A DNA stretch of 64,000 nucleotides from Zygaena filipendulae (GCA_907165275.2 OU015665.1:1116001-1180000); one strand, 5' to 3'. Counted from the stretch's first letter, positions 1-10,586 are shown. The notes: a model not told the origin generated them from the sequence alone. Program-made: numbers and translations.

Positions 1-1228
1 CGCAACAAATAGGCAACCAGCTCAGCATAAGTCGGGAACCGGGGGGCCCGACGCTGATCTTCCAAATCAATCACATAAATAAATAATATAAAGGAAAAAT
101 GAAAGGCGTGTGGAACCGCAGTAAACAGCTAGTAATTTATAAAATATCTTTCTTAATTGGACTTTAGAGTTCATAAACTAAACGAAAGTTCATTTGAGTG
201 GGATAGGTCCCTAGGGACCTAGGGATCTAAAGACTGAATTGTTTATTAAACTGAGGTTCAGAGGCCTCGATGCGATTTTCAACCAACAAGATCACAGTCC
301 ATCTTTCTGTTTGTTCGCAACTGTAATTAAATGTAGAGAACAACGGAGTTTCTGTTCGTTTAAGATAGTCTTAATGGCTGTTTCTATGCAATAACTGACC
401 TTAAAAAGCAATAAAGGAATTGCAATAGAAATACGTTACGTATTTTAGTATTAACAGGTTTGTAACGACAGCAAATAAATGTGAAAAAAAAAAAACAAAA
501 TCATTATTATTGATAACATATTTGAAAACTAAATAGTTAAATTAATACTTTTTTTTCTTCAAAATTAGTTTAGCAATAAAAAATAAAAACTAATTGTCTG
601 AAATTTGCTGAACCTTGTTGTCGTTTTGAAGTTGCCGCCTTCTGAGTGGAAGCTGATAGCTGTTTTTTTCCGTTGCGCTTTGGTCATATCATATATTATA
701 TTAACAAAGAAGGTTGAAAAATGTGACCTTTACTTATACCAAAGTATTCAATTACCCATTACGTCTAAAGAAGTATTGTTTCAAAAATATTCCCTGCTCT
801 CGAGGTTATCGATCTCATCTTAAAAGATGAAAGCCACCTCACCCCCTCTCCTTTGTAATTACACAATGATTGCAATTTGCGTCAGCGCGGTGATTAACTT
901 GTCCGCACTTTTGAACAGCTCACAAAATGTCGGGAGGCAATTAATGCGAATAATAAAAAACCGTTCAATAGCGAGCATTGAAGATTAGCGGTGTTCATTC
1001 AAAGTACGGTCTTTAGAGGAAGTAGGTACCAATCTTCCCTGTTAACACAGGGATGGTGGTATCTTCAGGCTTTCAATTTGTATCCAGTTAGCACCAATGT
1101 ATCTAACCATGGTTTTGTGCTTGCTGGGCGTTGCGTTGCTTACTTTACACCTAGACTAGCTGTTAGTAGCAAAAATAGTATAGGTAAGAACATATTTTTT
1201 TTACTAAGATTAAACAGAAATTTTCATC
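1..1228. other. AT-rich intron or flank, nothing recognised
   Basis: No coding exon with good splice signals and right phase was found. An 18-bp perfect palindrome lies at 204-221. A 25-base remnant of the CGCGGG-element end (cagctagt) lies near 120-136. Bases 1-62 are GC-rich and may be repeat. Confidence 0.5.
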
Positions 1229-1401
1229 AATTTGGAGTTCCCGTGGGAATTTCGAGGTAAAAAGTACCCTATGTCAATCAGGACTAACGTGGCTTCCTGT
1301 AAGTAAAGAAATTTTCAAAATCGGTTAGGTAGATCCATTATCCCCTACAAGTACAATGTTAAAAACTCACAAAATTTACCTCTTTATAATGTTAGTATAG
1401 A
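1229..1401 (+). mobile_element. CGCGGG-hairpin element fragment
   Basis: Lacks the CTAGCTGT end but keeps ggagttcccgtgggaatttcg and the 3' end ctttataatgttagtatag. Same subfamily as 32166-32363, sharing the 'ggactac...aaactcacaa' interior. Confidence 0.7.
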
Positions 1402-1554
1402 AGATAATGATCTCGTTAAGTCGTTAAATGACTGTGGTTAATTCAGCTGGACTGTAGCCCCTCCAAGATATAATCCCTAGCTACGCTCATGAGGTCTGTC
1501 GGGTGATGTGACGATGATGATGGGCACGGTTCATATCACTATAATGCTACTCAC

Positions 1555-1666
1555 GTGTATGTGATCTTGTCGTCGGGGTGCGAGAACTGCGGCGGTTGCC
1601 AGCTCAGCGCGAGCCACGTGGCGGAGTGGGAGGCGACCGCGAGGGAGTGCGGCGGAGAGGGGATCC
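1555..1666 (-). CDS. igdb-like exon 15: first half of FN3-4, last exon seen
   Basis: Acceptor ggaggtatcag, donor ACATACAC|gtgagt; phase 1 in, phase 2 out. GIPSPPHSLAVASHSATWLA is followed by LSWQPPQFSHPDDKITYT, the first half of another FN3 directly after FN3-3 with no DB module between. The matching second half (expected to open with one base completing threonine) is not convincingly present in bases 1-1550 and is presumably outside the window. Confidence 0.88.
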
Positions 1667-2008
1667 CTGATACCTCCTTCTCCACTACTACAACAAACAC
1701 ATAGTTAAGAGTCATCAACTTGACCCCTTGATTGATGGAGCTTCTATAAGATATTTTATACACGAGGTCAATGCATGATGTCCACGCTTAACACAAATTC
1801 ATCTTCACATCTATAGTTCAAAGTTCATACATTATAATATTATGTCGTCATTTTCCGACAAGCCTAGGGATTCCCATGAAAAGACGCACATCAAATACCT
1901 ATTTGGTGCTTCTATAGCCAGTGTAGGGGCTATAAAACAGAAAGGATAGAAAAGCTACAACTGAAGATAATTTTATGTGATCTATAGCTGGAGAAAAATC
2001 TATACAGC

Positions 2009-2142
2009 GGGCTGTTCCCCAAGGTTTCACAAGTGTTGATTTCGGAGTTGACGCGAGAATCCCAGGATAGAAAGTGCCTTATGTCCTTTTTCTACCTACC
2101 CCTGACAAAGTGTATACAAAATTTCACGATGATCGGTCTTGT
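2009..2142 (+). mobile_element. CGCGGG-hairpin element, degraded
   Basis: gctgttccccaaggtttcac head and cacgatgatcggt interior; the hairpin is mutated. In the intron between exons 14 and 15. Confidence 0.65.
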
Positions 2143-2361
2143 AGATAATGAACAGATTATTTACATATTAGTATCGATGGATTTTGTTTGGAATTTGTTT
2201 GAACGTGACGAGATCGCTAGCTTTATCCATGACAAACTTGGCTGGATCTCACCAGTTCTTGCATAGGACGTTATAAAACCTCTTCCTTTCTTTCTTTCTC
2301 AAATTGCCTTGAGGGCTTTTCAGAGGTATGGAGGGTAAGAGGGTAGGAGGCAAGGCCTCAC

Positions 2362-2500
2362 CTTCATCGGTGATGTTGAGTACCAGCATGCTGGAAGGCA
2401 GCGAGGTGCCGTGCTCGTTGGCAGCCACCACGAACACGTGGTAAGTAGTGTTGAGCTGGAGACCATCTAACCGGTACATCGTGCTCGACACGTTCGCTTT
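2362..2500 (-). CDS. igdb-like exon 14: second half of FN3-3
   Basis: The acceptor chosen is ctgattgcgcag, the only nearby one that keeps phase 0 with exon 13; the donor GATGAAG|gtgagg leaves phase 1. MYRLDGLQLNTTYHVFVVAA carries the FN3 L-x3-T-x-Y core and NEHGTSLPSS matches exon 10. An alternative acceptor about 60 bases upstream would break phase. Confidence 0.85.
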
Positions 2501-2739
2501 CTGCGCAATCAGAATTCTGTTATTCTTATGCGACTCGGAACGCAAATACACATTCACTGCTAACTCCAAAAAGGAAATCACTTTTGGAATTTATCGTAAA
2601 TAGTTTCGAGTAGATAAATATTTCTGTTATTTACTCCAGAGATTATTTATTTATTGATCATCAACAAAATGTGCACAAATGTGCTACAAGATCAAAAGGT
2701 ACGCGCTAATATAAGTGAGTACATCACAGTTATAGACTA

Positions 2740-2982
2740 ACCGCCGCACTCAGAGTCGACTTTAATGATTACTTAGTTAAGTATAGATTTTTAAAACAAA
2801 ACTGTCGCAATCAGACAAGTTTAATAAATTAATGTTAATTGGCATTTAACTAGGTACTTAAGTTACATCTCATTAAATGCCAATTAAAATTAATTTATTA
2901 AACTTGTCTGATTGCGCCAGTTTTGTTTTAAAAATCTATACTTAACTAAGTAATCATTAAAGTCGACTCTGAGTGCGGCGGT
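2740..2982. mobile_element. Foldback MITE, family B
   Basis: Nearly the whole 243 bp is one palindrome: accgccgcactcagagtcga at the left is mirrored by gagtgcggcggt at the right, with arms of about 110 bp. Short TA-containing flanks fit TA insertion. Non-coding. Relatives at 11737-12209, 13812-13924 and 21086-21324. Confidence 0.88.
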
Positions 2983-3160
2983 AGTAGTATTTAAAATAGT
3001 GTTGAGAAGCAAATAAAAAAAACTGAAATATTGAAAAAAATAGGAGGCCTTTTCCGATTTCAATTATTCGAGATTTGAGGTCAAATTGATTGTTGGAGTC
3101 AAATAATCTATATGATATACGAATCTTATAATAGTTGCGCACAAATTCAACGTTACTCAC

Positions 3161-3339
3161 ATTATCTAGCTGCAAGGTATTGTAATAGTAGGGTTGAGAG
3201 TTGTTCTCAACCTTCTGCCAGTGCACCACGTATGAGGTGGCATTGGCGCCGTCTTCCGGCGGGGACCAGTCCAGGAACAGCTGTCTCGCTGCCAGGATCG
3301 CGTGGAACTCCCGCGGTGGACCCGGGAGGAGGCCTGTGC
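3161..3339 (-). CDS. igdb-like exon 13: first half of FN3-3
   Basis: Acceptor ctttgtcaccag, donor GATAAT|gtgagt; phase 1 in, phase 0 out. LPGPPREFHAILAARQLFLD precedes WSPPEDGANATSYVVHWQKV, the FN3 B-C strand core. The polar end NNSQPYYYNTLQLDN joins exon 14. Confidence 0.9.
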
Positions 3340-3460
3340 CTGGTGACAAAGATTAACTTTTGCCTTTGAAAAATTCTATTTACTATTAACTATTTTCCAA
3401 TGGATTGCCAGGACATACACACTTATCTACATAGTACATACTGTAGAGATTATATCATAA

Positions 3461-3690
3461 ACCGTGCCCCGCGGTGAGTTTTGGAATGAACAATTTTTTT
3501 TATAAAATAAAAGTAGCCTAACATCGGCTATCTGCCAGTGAAGTACTCGTTAAAATTGATCCAGCCGTTTAAGAGATTAGCCGGAACAAACAGACAGACA
3601 GAAAAAGTTTTTTTAAAAATGTAAGTACCGTATATACTTTCATATGCATTTATTGAAAGCTGTTAATTTGGAATTACAAACGGACACTTC
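3461..3690 (+). mobile_element. CGCGGG-hairpin element, long-tail subfamily
   Basis: gtgccccgcgg head, gacagacag run, and a tail (gtaccgtatatactttcata, then gctgttaatttg) shared with 53366-53662. Confidence 0.7.
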
Positions 3691-3826
3691 TATTTTATAT
3701 AAATGAAGTACTGCTTTTTCGGGGTGTTCATCTTTCGTGAGCAAAGTTTATTGTCTTTAAGATCTGTAAGACAAAATAACGAAGACCAAACAAAAATAAT
3801 TTGTAAATATATGATGCTCAACGAAC

Positions 3827-3961
3827 CTTCTTCGAAGCATTGCACAACATTGCCGATATAAGAAATACACGTGTTAATGTTCCCTGAGTATGCGCCGGCG
3901 CACACGCCGCGGCAACTCGCCGGGACGCCGCGTCGCGCGCAGCACTGCTGATGGTTGCGTC
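3827..3961 (-). CDS. igdb-like exon 12: second half of DB module 3
   Basis: Acceptor ttttatccag, donor GAAG|gttcgt; phase 1 both sides. The correct frame reads GRNHQQCCARRGVPASCRGV, then CAGAYSGNINTCISY and VVQCFEEG. This restores the GRNH-x2-CC motif of DB1. It is very GC-rich, and its other frames are also open. A degraded repeat starts about 40 bases upstream of the acceptor. Confidence 0.85.
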
Positions 3962-3977
3962 CTGGATAAAAAGTATT

Positions 3978-3996
3978 ATGATATGATATGATATGA
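3978..3996. repeat. Short ATGAT microsatellite
   Basis: About four tandem copies of atgat between exon 12 and the repeat at 3998. Confidence 0.7.
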
Positions 3997-3997
3997 T

Positions 3998-4138
3998 ACT
4001 AAGTACCCTAAATTCTTTTCTGTACCCCTTACAGCGGGCATGCAGAATTTCACGGTGATCGGTTGAGTGGTTGAGGCGTGAAAGCGTAACAAACAAACAA
4101 ATAAACTTGCATTCGCATTTATAATTTTAGTTTGGATT
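3998..4138 (+). mobile_element. CGCGGG-hairpin element, 3' two thirds
   Basis: Has the taccctaaattc, cacggtgatcggttgag and gcattcgcatttataat blocks with a caaa run. The hairpin end is missing. Confidence 0.7.
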
Positions 4139-4572
4139 AATATGTAAACGTATTTATAGTAAATAGCTGTCGCGCCTATAGTACTAAGAAATTCAAATTA
4201 TTATCACAACTCTTACAATGAGCTGATTGCGTTGAAACAAAGCCTGTATTTTGAGGTTATAATAAGTAATGTACGTCAGTGCACTGTAGCAAACGTACAG
4301 CCGCTAATTTGACCACATCCAGCAAGCAGTTAGTTTTCGAGAGATATAACTGTGTCTTGTCCGGGGAGCGAATCCCACCATTCTATTTGAATTGCACCAA
4401 TCCGATAGATCGATAGAACATCACTAAATAAAGAAGATAAAAAATGATAGGATTGGGTTATAGAGTAGGTATTTTGATGTAGGATCTCATAAGGTTTAGT
4501 CAACTTGACAACAAAACAGCAGCGAGCTGACATACAGATGCGCCACCTGGTACAAAAGAAAAGAGATCTTAC

Positions 4573-4753
4573 CTCCAGCACCACACCTCAGCAGTTTGTG
4601 GAACTCCTGCATGCACAGTGGCGCGAGGGTGCGCAGGTCAGACATCTTGGCGTCGTAAGAGCACAGCGGCATGCAGACTCCCGCCAGTTGCACGTTCACG
4701 CAGCACGCTGTTATGTTGTAGGAGTTCGATACTTCCGCCTCCTCTTCTATCAC
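4573..4753 (-). CDS. igdb-like exon 11: first half of DB module 3
   Basis: Acceptor tctaattactag, donor GGAG|gtaaga; phase 0 in, phase 1 out. SYNITACCVNVQLAGVCMPL gives the CC-x8-C opening, then CSYDAKMSDLRTLAPLCMQE and HKLLRCGAGG. Cysteine spacing matches the first halves of DB1 and DB2. Confidence 0.88.
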
Positions 4754-5223
4754 CTAGTAATTAGACAAAGCCTTTAAATATACTTTCCTTGTGTACGGGT
4801 CTCGTTCGACTCGTACATGAACGCGAGGCGTCAGGAGGGACGGGAAGCGAAGCGTCAATGCCGAATTATAGTCGCGCAACCTGTTTGAATGCATTACACT
4901 AAAAGTTATGCAACGTCAATCATATAATTACAACTGTGACTGCGCTACATAATCGTATTTTAGCAGCATAGGCACTATTTGTATACTGGTGACATAAACG
5001 GGTTTAGTTTTACGGGTTGGTTCATTACTAAAACATAGGTCTTTTGATGGTGAAAAACAAAAGATTTGGTTTCGATCTCGGTGTAATTACTAATAATTGT
5101 CTTCTTTTGAAATTATTTTTAATTAAGATAGAGGAAAGTGTTATCTCAATTTAGGGCCAAAATGACCAACGAGACAGAAACTACGTCACCATTTACATAG
5201 ATTTCAGAGCTTTTGTAGCTTAC

Positions 5224-5349
5224 CTGGCTTTCAGTTCTAAATATAAGTCTGGGCGAGGCTTCCCCCACTCCGTGCTCGTTGGCCGCCTCCACATAGATCT
5301 CGTAGTCAGTATTAGATTCCAGGTCTTCTAATATGTAAGGCGAGTGTAA
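5224..5349 (-). CDS. igdb-like exon 10: second half of FN3-2
   Basis: Acceptor gcccataaacag, donor AGCCAG|gtaagc; phase 0 both sides, 42 codons. PYILEDLESNTDYEIYVEAA carries the conserved L-x3-T-x-Y-x-(I/V)-x-V core of FN3 strands E-F, followed by NEHGVGEASP. Closely parallel to exon 14, showing the FN3 halves arose by internal duplication. Confidence 0.9.
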
Positions 5350-5729
5350 CTGTTTATGGGCAAACATATAAACACTATAGTTTTCTGCCGAATTGAGCCT
5401 GTCAGGTACCTACATAGTGACGTGTTTTGGAAAAGTCACAATGAAGTACCTACTAAGAGCGGAAGATATATATCTATATACTTTTATATAAATCAATAAT
5501 TAACTAACCCAGGTAACTGTTTTTTTTTGTAACTTCTCAGGAAATATCAGCGTTGTTAAGAAGAACCTTAATTTAAAATTGTAATTGGTTTCGGTTCGAG
5601 TGAAACTGGATAGGAGTGGTCTTTAAAAAATATTGGGATCTTAACTAAGCCCTTTATAATTGCTTGATTCAGCGAAGATATGTAAGGTAACTGATTCAGT
5701 AAAGAAAATTAAAATTAATCAATTCTCAC

Positions 5730-5943
5730 TTTTGCCAACGTTCTATAGTCTTCGTCTGATTGTAAGGCCTTGTAATGCAGATTGTAATACATGACAGTAT
5801 CGGCTAGTGCTGCTGGAGGGGACCAGTGGACCACGGCGTAGTCCGTATCAATGTTGGTCAGGTGGAGTCGAGAAGGGGCTCCGGGTAAGACACCGTAGCC
5901 CTGAAGCAGGCAGTTGGTGTATGCCGACATGTAGCGGAGGCAT
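5730..5943 (-). CDS. igdb-like exon 9: end of DB module 2 and first half of FN3-2
   Basis: Acceptor cttctctcgcag, donor GCAAAA|gtgaga; phase 2 in, phase 0 out. KCLRYMSAYTNCLLQGYGVL closes DB2 with its last two cysteines. PGAPSRLHLTNI then begins FN3-2, with AVVHWSPP and YYNLHYKAL for strands B and C. The intron falls inside the FN3 domain. Confidence 0.9.
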
Positions 5944-6212
5944 CTGCGAGAGAAGGAATTAGTTACGGTAATGGAGACTTCCATTCTTAGTAAACTACAG
6001 CAGGGCTTCATCATGAAATTTTTTGTATTTAGGTATTTGTAATTATTTTAATTATTTATTTAATTATTTTAATAATTATTTTTAATGTGTAATTATTTTA
6101 TTAAGTTTTTATCTGTAGTATGAGTGTGTAGTATGAATAGTAAATAAACATATATAATCATTAAATTTTTGCTGTCGTTATCAGTTTTAGTTTATCACTT
6201 TTTATATTTATT

Positions 6213-6236
6213 ATACCGCGGGACACAGCTAGTAAA
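6213..6236 (-). mobile_element. CGCGGG-hairpin element terminal remnant
   Basis: Only accgcgggacacagctagta remains, after an AT-rich tract (6015-6210) with no other feature. Confidence 0.55.
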
Positions 6237-6570
6237 GAATAAATTCGAAGTTTGTAAGCATACTCTCAGTTGATTGAGGTTTACATTCCCATAGATCGAT
6301 GTAGTGAAGGTCATAGCATTGCCTCAGATGCTTCCATTCATTAAGTGCAGAACAGTGGCCTGGTAAGCGCTTTATCAGCGTGTTGTTGATGCTGGTCGTT
6401 ACGTCGTCGGTTACGAACTAACGACCTTCTGCTATCATGAGGATTCGACGATAAAGACCTTTATCGACCCGAATATTTTTCTTTTCCTTTATATCTGAAC
6501 AGATTTTGTTTTTCATCTAAATATTATATGATATTCTTAGATTACATTAATTTCGGATCTACAGTTATTC

Positions 6571-6760
6571 ATACTAATATTATGAAATGGAAAGATTTGA
6601 TTTATTGTTTGTTACGATTTAACTCAAAAACTACTGGACCTATTTCAAAATTCTTTCAACGTTAGAAAGCTATCCCTGAGTAACATAGTCTATATTGTAA
6701 TCCGAAATTCCTGCGGGAACTCCAAAATTATCGCGGGTGAAACCACACGGGACAGCTAGT
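6571..6760 (-). mobile_element. CGCGGG-hairpin element
   Basis: Complete, from actaatattatgaaa to gggacagctagt on the plus strand, so reversed. The hairpin is degraded. Confidence 0.75.
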
Positions 6761-6840
6761 AACATATATACAGCTAGCAGTTTCATCTTCTTACATAACT
6801 ATGCACAGAGAAACCTGAATGAAGAATAATGTATACTCAC

Positions 6841-7001
6841 TTAAAATGATTGAAGTCCAAAGAAGTAATATTGCCACTGCACAAAGGTAGACACTGATCT
6901 GGAAGACCTCTGGAGCGGCAGCATGGTGTGTGGTCCATTCCATTGGCAAGACACCCGAAGGTGACCCCGGCCCAGGGGGCGCAGATCATCAGATCTGTGA
7001 C
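6841..7001 (-). CDS. igdb-like exon 8: middle of DB module 2
   Basis: Donor TTTTAA|gtgagt (phase 2). Two phase-0 acceptors compete: cacgcag (start 7007) and ttacag (start 7001), differing only by Leu-Gln. The shorter form is listed. VTDLMICAPWAG is followed by CLANGMDHTPCCRSRGLPDQ, the second module's version of the C-x-(D/N)G-x-(N/D)H-x2-CC motif, and CLPLCSGN. Confidence 0.87.
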
Positions 7002-7371
7002 CTGTAACTGCGTGTTAGAAAAGGCGCCTTTGGATGATAGTGCATTAGTCACAAATGGGGATGGTGTGCTTGATAAGTGCCAGCGTGATCGCTTGTGTAA
7101 GTGAGAGTCATGGTTTTTGAAGTTGTTATACGTTATTTTGTGCATTTATGCATATTGTGATGACAAGGCGTTTAGATGTATTCACGAAGATTAACTTAAG
7201 CAGGTATTTGCTGTCGACTTTCTTACTGTTGGCTTAATTGTAAATTTTTTCGAACATCAAAATGACTTACTAAATTATATTAAAAGTTTTACTGTAAGTC
7301 ACTGTATATTCAACTGAAATATTTTTTGGGATATGTAGATATGATTTGAACTCAAATGGCTTAGGTATCAA

Positions 7372-7674
7372 TATTCTATATATAAAAATGAATCCGTATT
7401 TCCCTTGGTCACGGCATCATGCGTGAACGGCTGGACCAATTTCGCTAGGTAATTCTTTTTGTTGTGTTTATTATTGTAAAGAGAAGAAGAATAAAAGAAG
7501 TGTGGAGTTAATGCGGGAATTTCGAAACTCACGCGGGTGAATCTCCGAAACGTTTGGAACGATTTTGACGGGACTTTCACTTTTTCTGACGTTATAAAGA
7601 GTAAATTAGGCTACTTTGTAGTTCCTGCGGCAATTACGAAACTCACGGGGGTGAAATCGCGGGGCACAGCTAGT
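7372..7674 (-). mobile_element. CGCGGG-hairpin element, 'cggctggacc' subfamily
   Basis: Runs from the atataaaaatgaatcc end to gcggggcacagctagt. Contains ttggtcacggcatcatgcg and ggctggaccaatttcgct, shared with 13462-13752, 26351-26610, 47930-48115 and 52487-52670. Two head-like motifs inside suggest a nested or duplicated copy. Confidence 0.75.
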
Positions 7675-7767
7675 ATAATTATGATGATGGAAACAGATCA
7701 TAAAACCCAACAATGTAAAATGGACACAAACATAAAATCCCGATAATTTATTGACATGGACACGTAC

Positions 7768-7921
7768 TGCAATATCAAATGTCTTTGTGGGATCACACAT
7801 TTTGTCGACGCAGTCGTAATGTTTCACGCCTTGTGCGAAGCAGCACGCTCTGACGTTGGGTAGTTTGGGCGCTGCTGCCACTTCTGTATTCTTCATTTTA
7901 TCAGCCGTGAGTGTTAGAGAT
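7768..7921 (-). CDS. igdb-like exon 7: start of DB module 2
   Basis: Acceptor tgcattccag, donor GCA|gtacgt; phase 2 in, phase 0 out. NVRACCFAQGVKHYDCVDKM gives the opening CC...C of the module, followed by CDPTKTFDIA. The last residues run naturally into the exon 8 sequence VTDLMICAPWAG, a stretch typical of DB modules. Confidence 0.85.
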
Positions 7922-8207
7922 CTGGAATGCAATGGATTTATCTATCATACAATCAGAGACGAATCTTCAACGTGACTTAACGTGGTTGGTGCACCTAATA
8001 CTTGTATAAAAACACTTTCACCAAGTCAGGAAAACGCTTTAATCACCTCAGGGTATATCTTATAAACCTAGGCAAGTTTGAGAGCATTAATAATATTAAT
8101 CCAAGTCAAGAGAAGATATTGTCTTGGCGTAAACATGCTGATTTCCAGTATCTAAACTTCTTTTTCTGAATAGTTGTTAGGTTTAATTGACTAATGGTAA
8201 TACCAAC

Positions 8208-8544
8208 CTGACCGCATAACTGGGTAAGCTCGAACCGTGTATATTATACGAAGTTATTGTGATCTCATACATCGTGAACGGCAGTAGATCGTTCAATACC
8301 AGGAAAGTCTTGCTGGCTGGCACTTTGTATGTGACCGGTCGTATGATCCTCGTACTTGAGTTAAGTTTCTTAGTGTCCCCAAACGTTTCTACAGGACGCG
8401 GATCAAACGTTCTTAGTGTGGTCACATTTACTATGTATTCTGTGACCGTCTCTGCGTTCTCTATAGGTGGGCTCCAAGACACATTCAACTGTCTCTCGTT
8501 GAGAGTTTCCACAGTTACATCCTCGGGAGGACTCGGTAGAAGTT
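8208..8544 (-). CDS. igdb-like exon 6: FN3 domain 1
   Basis: Acceptor gatctcattcacag, donor GTCAG|gttggt; phase 1 in, phase 2 out. A whole FN3 domain sits in one exon: PSPPEDVTVET at the start, LNVSWSPP with the conserved tryptophan, ITEYIV-like strand C, then LNDLLPFTMYEITITSYN with the conserved L-x-P-x-T-x-Y motif and GSSLPS at the end. FN3-2 and FN3-3 are instead split by an intron after strand C. Confidence 0.92.
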
Positions 8545-8662
8545 CTGTGAATGAGATCAATTCAGTTACTCTTCCATAACAATGGTAGTTGATAAATGAT
8601 GAAAAAATCATAATTACTTATTTGTTTTGGCCACTCAATTATTAAGCTTGTGACTTACTAAC

Positions 8663-8835
8663 CAATGCCTTCGACGATACAAGCTAAAGTCTTCTCCATA
8701 TAAGCGGAGCAAGAGTAATGTGTCTTAATATTATCAGTCACAGGGGTGAATTCCCCACGGCACACGTCCATACAGATATCAGGTACTCGCTCTTGGACAC
8801 AGCAGGGGACGTGATTACGACCGTCGGCCATGCAC
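8663..8835 (-). CDS. igdb-like exon 5: second half of DB module 1
   Basis: Acceptor tattctttcag, donor ATTG|gttagt; phase 2 in, phase 1 out. The residues KCMADGRNHVPCC are the most diagnostic DB motif (C-x-DGRNH-x2-CC), followed by VPDICMDVCRGEF and later single cysteines near the end (YSCSAYMEKTLACIVEG). A second possible donor (gtaagt) lies 4 bases on, but only the first keeps phase with exon 6. Confidence 0.9.
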
Positions 8836-9150
8836 CTGAAAGAATAATATTTTGTAAAGGTGTCGTAGAGTAATTAAATCGCAAAACAAAATTAACTTTA
8901 TTAAAAATGTTCGTCACCAAACGCAAACGAAAGCAACGTGACAAAAAATAATCTTTATCAGACTTTCAACGATGTTCTAGCTGTTCCGATTCCTTCTCTT
9001 CTTCTTCTCAATTTTAATTAATTTCTCCATTCCCATCATACAATCAGTTGCAAACACATTAACGAAAATGCTTACAAATATACAAAGAGTAAGTATCCAA
9101 TTTAACTAATTACATTGCAGAGGATGGTCTAATAAAAGAGAAAAACTTAC

Positions 9151-9376
9151 TTGACGATAGAGGGAAAGTCAGGCTGGCATATCTCTGGGTCCGTACCGGT
9201 TCCTTCCAGGATATCCTGTATGCTGCAGAAGCCTAAACAGTTTCTGCTGACATTGAACGACACGCAGCAGTCAGTGTAATTGTGAGCAAGAGTAATGGAC
9301 GTCAACGTTGGCGTGTTCGCTGAGTAACTGTCTGTTATATTCTGACTGTTTGGTGGAGTAAGACCTCTGGATATCA
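9151..9376 (-). CDS. igdb-like exon 4: first half of DB module 1
   Basis: Acceptor gaaatttccag, donor AA|gtaagt; phase 1 in, phase 2 out. The segment NYTDCCVSFNVSRNCLGFCS shows the CC-x8-C-x3-C spacing that opens each DB module, and EICQPDFPSIVK leads into the second half. Several N-x-S/T sites suggest glycosylation, fitting an extracellular protein. Confidence 0.9.
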
Positions 9377-9520
9377 CTGGAAATTTCATATCGATTGTTA
9401 ATAAAAAGAAGAAAGAAAAGAAAGTGAACAAACGAGTTCGAATGCATTTGTTTTTGGCCATTTTGTACTCTAGATTGATAAGAATGTAAGGTGTAACTTG
9501 TTTAACTTATCATAATTTAC

Positions 9521-9667
9521 CATCAAGTTTATGAAAACTTCTGACAGGTGGTTTGGTGTTTAGTTCACACATGTAGAGGCCGGCGTCCGAGGGCTGCGCA
9601 TTCTTTATAACTAGCGCCCACACATCGCCGCCTCGCGTGATCCCTGGACCCTGAAGAGGCTCGTCGG
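9521..9667 (-). CDS. igdb-like exon 3: second half of Ig domain
   Basis: Acceptor aaaacttccag, donor GATG|gtaaat, phase 1 both sides. The residues VWALVIKNAQPSDAGLYMCE include the D-A-G-x-Y-x-C signature holding the second disulfide cysteine. With exon 2 this makes one complete Ig domain. The following RSFHKLDG is the linker into the DB region. Confidence 0.9.
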
Positions 9668-9906
9668 CTGGAAGTTTTTGGATTTTTAGACATTTTAAAG
9701 ACTTTGATTCTATGTATTTGTTTTCAGATAGCTGAATTTTTAAAATTCCTTTCCTTAGCAAAACGATTTATTTGTATCGTGATTTAAAAGTTAAAGAAGG
9801 TACGCTCTGAATGATTTGCCCTGAATCAACAACTTGATCTCGGAAAAACGTCTTCATCGCAATCCACACCTAATCCATACCTAAAGAGCTATAAAACTAT
9901 ACTCAC

Positions 9907-10155
9907 AATCATCGTGCAGCACTTGCACTCTATCATCTGTGGTGACCCTCACGTTCCCCGCGGTCAGCAGCTGCATGTCCCTCGATCTCTTCCACAGCAC
10001 AGGTTTCCTCCTGGCCCCGAGGACCACGCACGTCAGCAACGCGTCCTCCCCGCTCTTCACCGCCACACTCCCCACCGGCGTTCTCATCCACGCTGCTTTT
10101 GTCTCTTCATCCTCTTGGGAACTAGCTGACGACGTGCTCGAACTCTCTGATTCAC
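9907..10155 (-). CDS. igdb-like exon 2: Ser/Glu-rich linker and first half of Ig domain
   Basis: Acceptor tttcctttaaaag, donor T|gtgagt, phase 1 in and out. A serine/glutamate-rich stretch (ESESSSTSSASSQEDEE) is followed by the Ig fold: GEDALLTCVV carries the first disulfide cysteine and KPVLWKR the core tryptophan of strand C. The style resembles the V/I-set domains of insect Dpr/DIP/lachesin-like proteins. The domain continues in exon 3. Confidence 0.9.
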
Positions 10156-10322
10156 CTTTTAAAGGAAAAGTTTTAAGTTTTAAATTATGTTTGGTTATAT
10201 TAGCTATAGGCGGAAACTTCAAACGGGCTCACTGGCGTTGTAGTTAAATGTTCAATTATAAAGCCGGAATTATAAATATAGCCGTTTTAAAATATAAAAG
10301 TAGGATGTTATTTTATTGTAAT

Positions 10323-10580
10323 ACTAGCTGTGCCCCGCGGTTTTACCCGCGTGAAACGTTTTTATACTTATGTATAACAACTTTTTTTTCCGGCGTTCGA
10401 TTTAAATTAAACAAAGCCTATGTAGCTCCAGGCTAAGCTTACTGTACCTGTGAAAACCGCATGACAATCCGTTCAGTAGATTCGGAGATTATCGTAAACA
10501 GACAGACAGAAAATAATTTAAAAAACTCTTTTTTGTGGTTAGTTACTCTTCCTTTATCGCCCCCTGTCAATTTTTGTTAA
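10323..10580 (+). mobile_element. CGCGGG-hairpin element
   Basis: Intact head (ctagctgtgccccgcgg, then ttttacccgcg), the aaaaccgcatgacaatccg block and a cagacagacag run. At the start of the 21-kb intron 1. Confidence 0.75.
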
Positions 10581-10586
10581 AAATGT

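Noticed and set aside
1..62. Possible exon 16 completing FN3-4 (frame giving GPPGSRLMLSWLP)
   Set aside because: The weak acceptor lacks a pyrimidine tract, and the sequence looks like the start of an FN3 rather than the second half needed after exon 15. It may be a repeat.
3818..4096. Longer minus-strand frame across exon 12 (…AAARDAASRR…)
   Set aside because: Wrong frame: it lacks cysteines, and only the other frame gives GRNHQQCC and matches phase with exons 11 and 13.
8259..8579. Plus-strand open frame over exon 6
   Set aside because: It is the antisense shadow of FN3-1; the minus-strand frame has domain motifs and splice sites.
9914..10247. Two plus-strand open frames over exon 2
   Set aside because: Antisense shadows of the GC-rich Ig exon.
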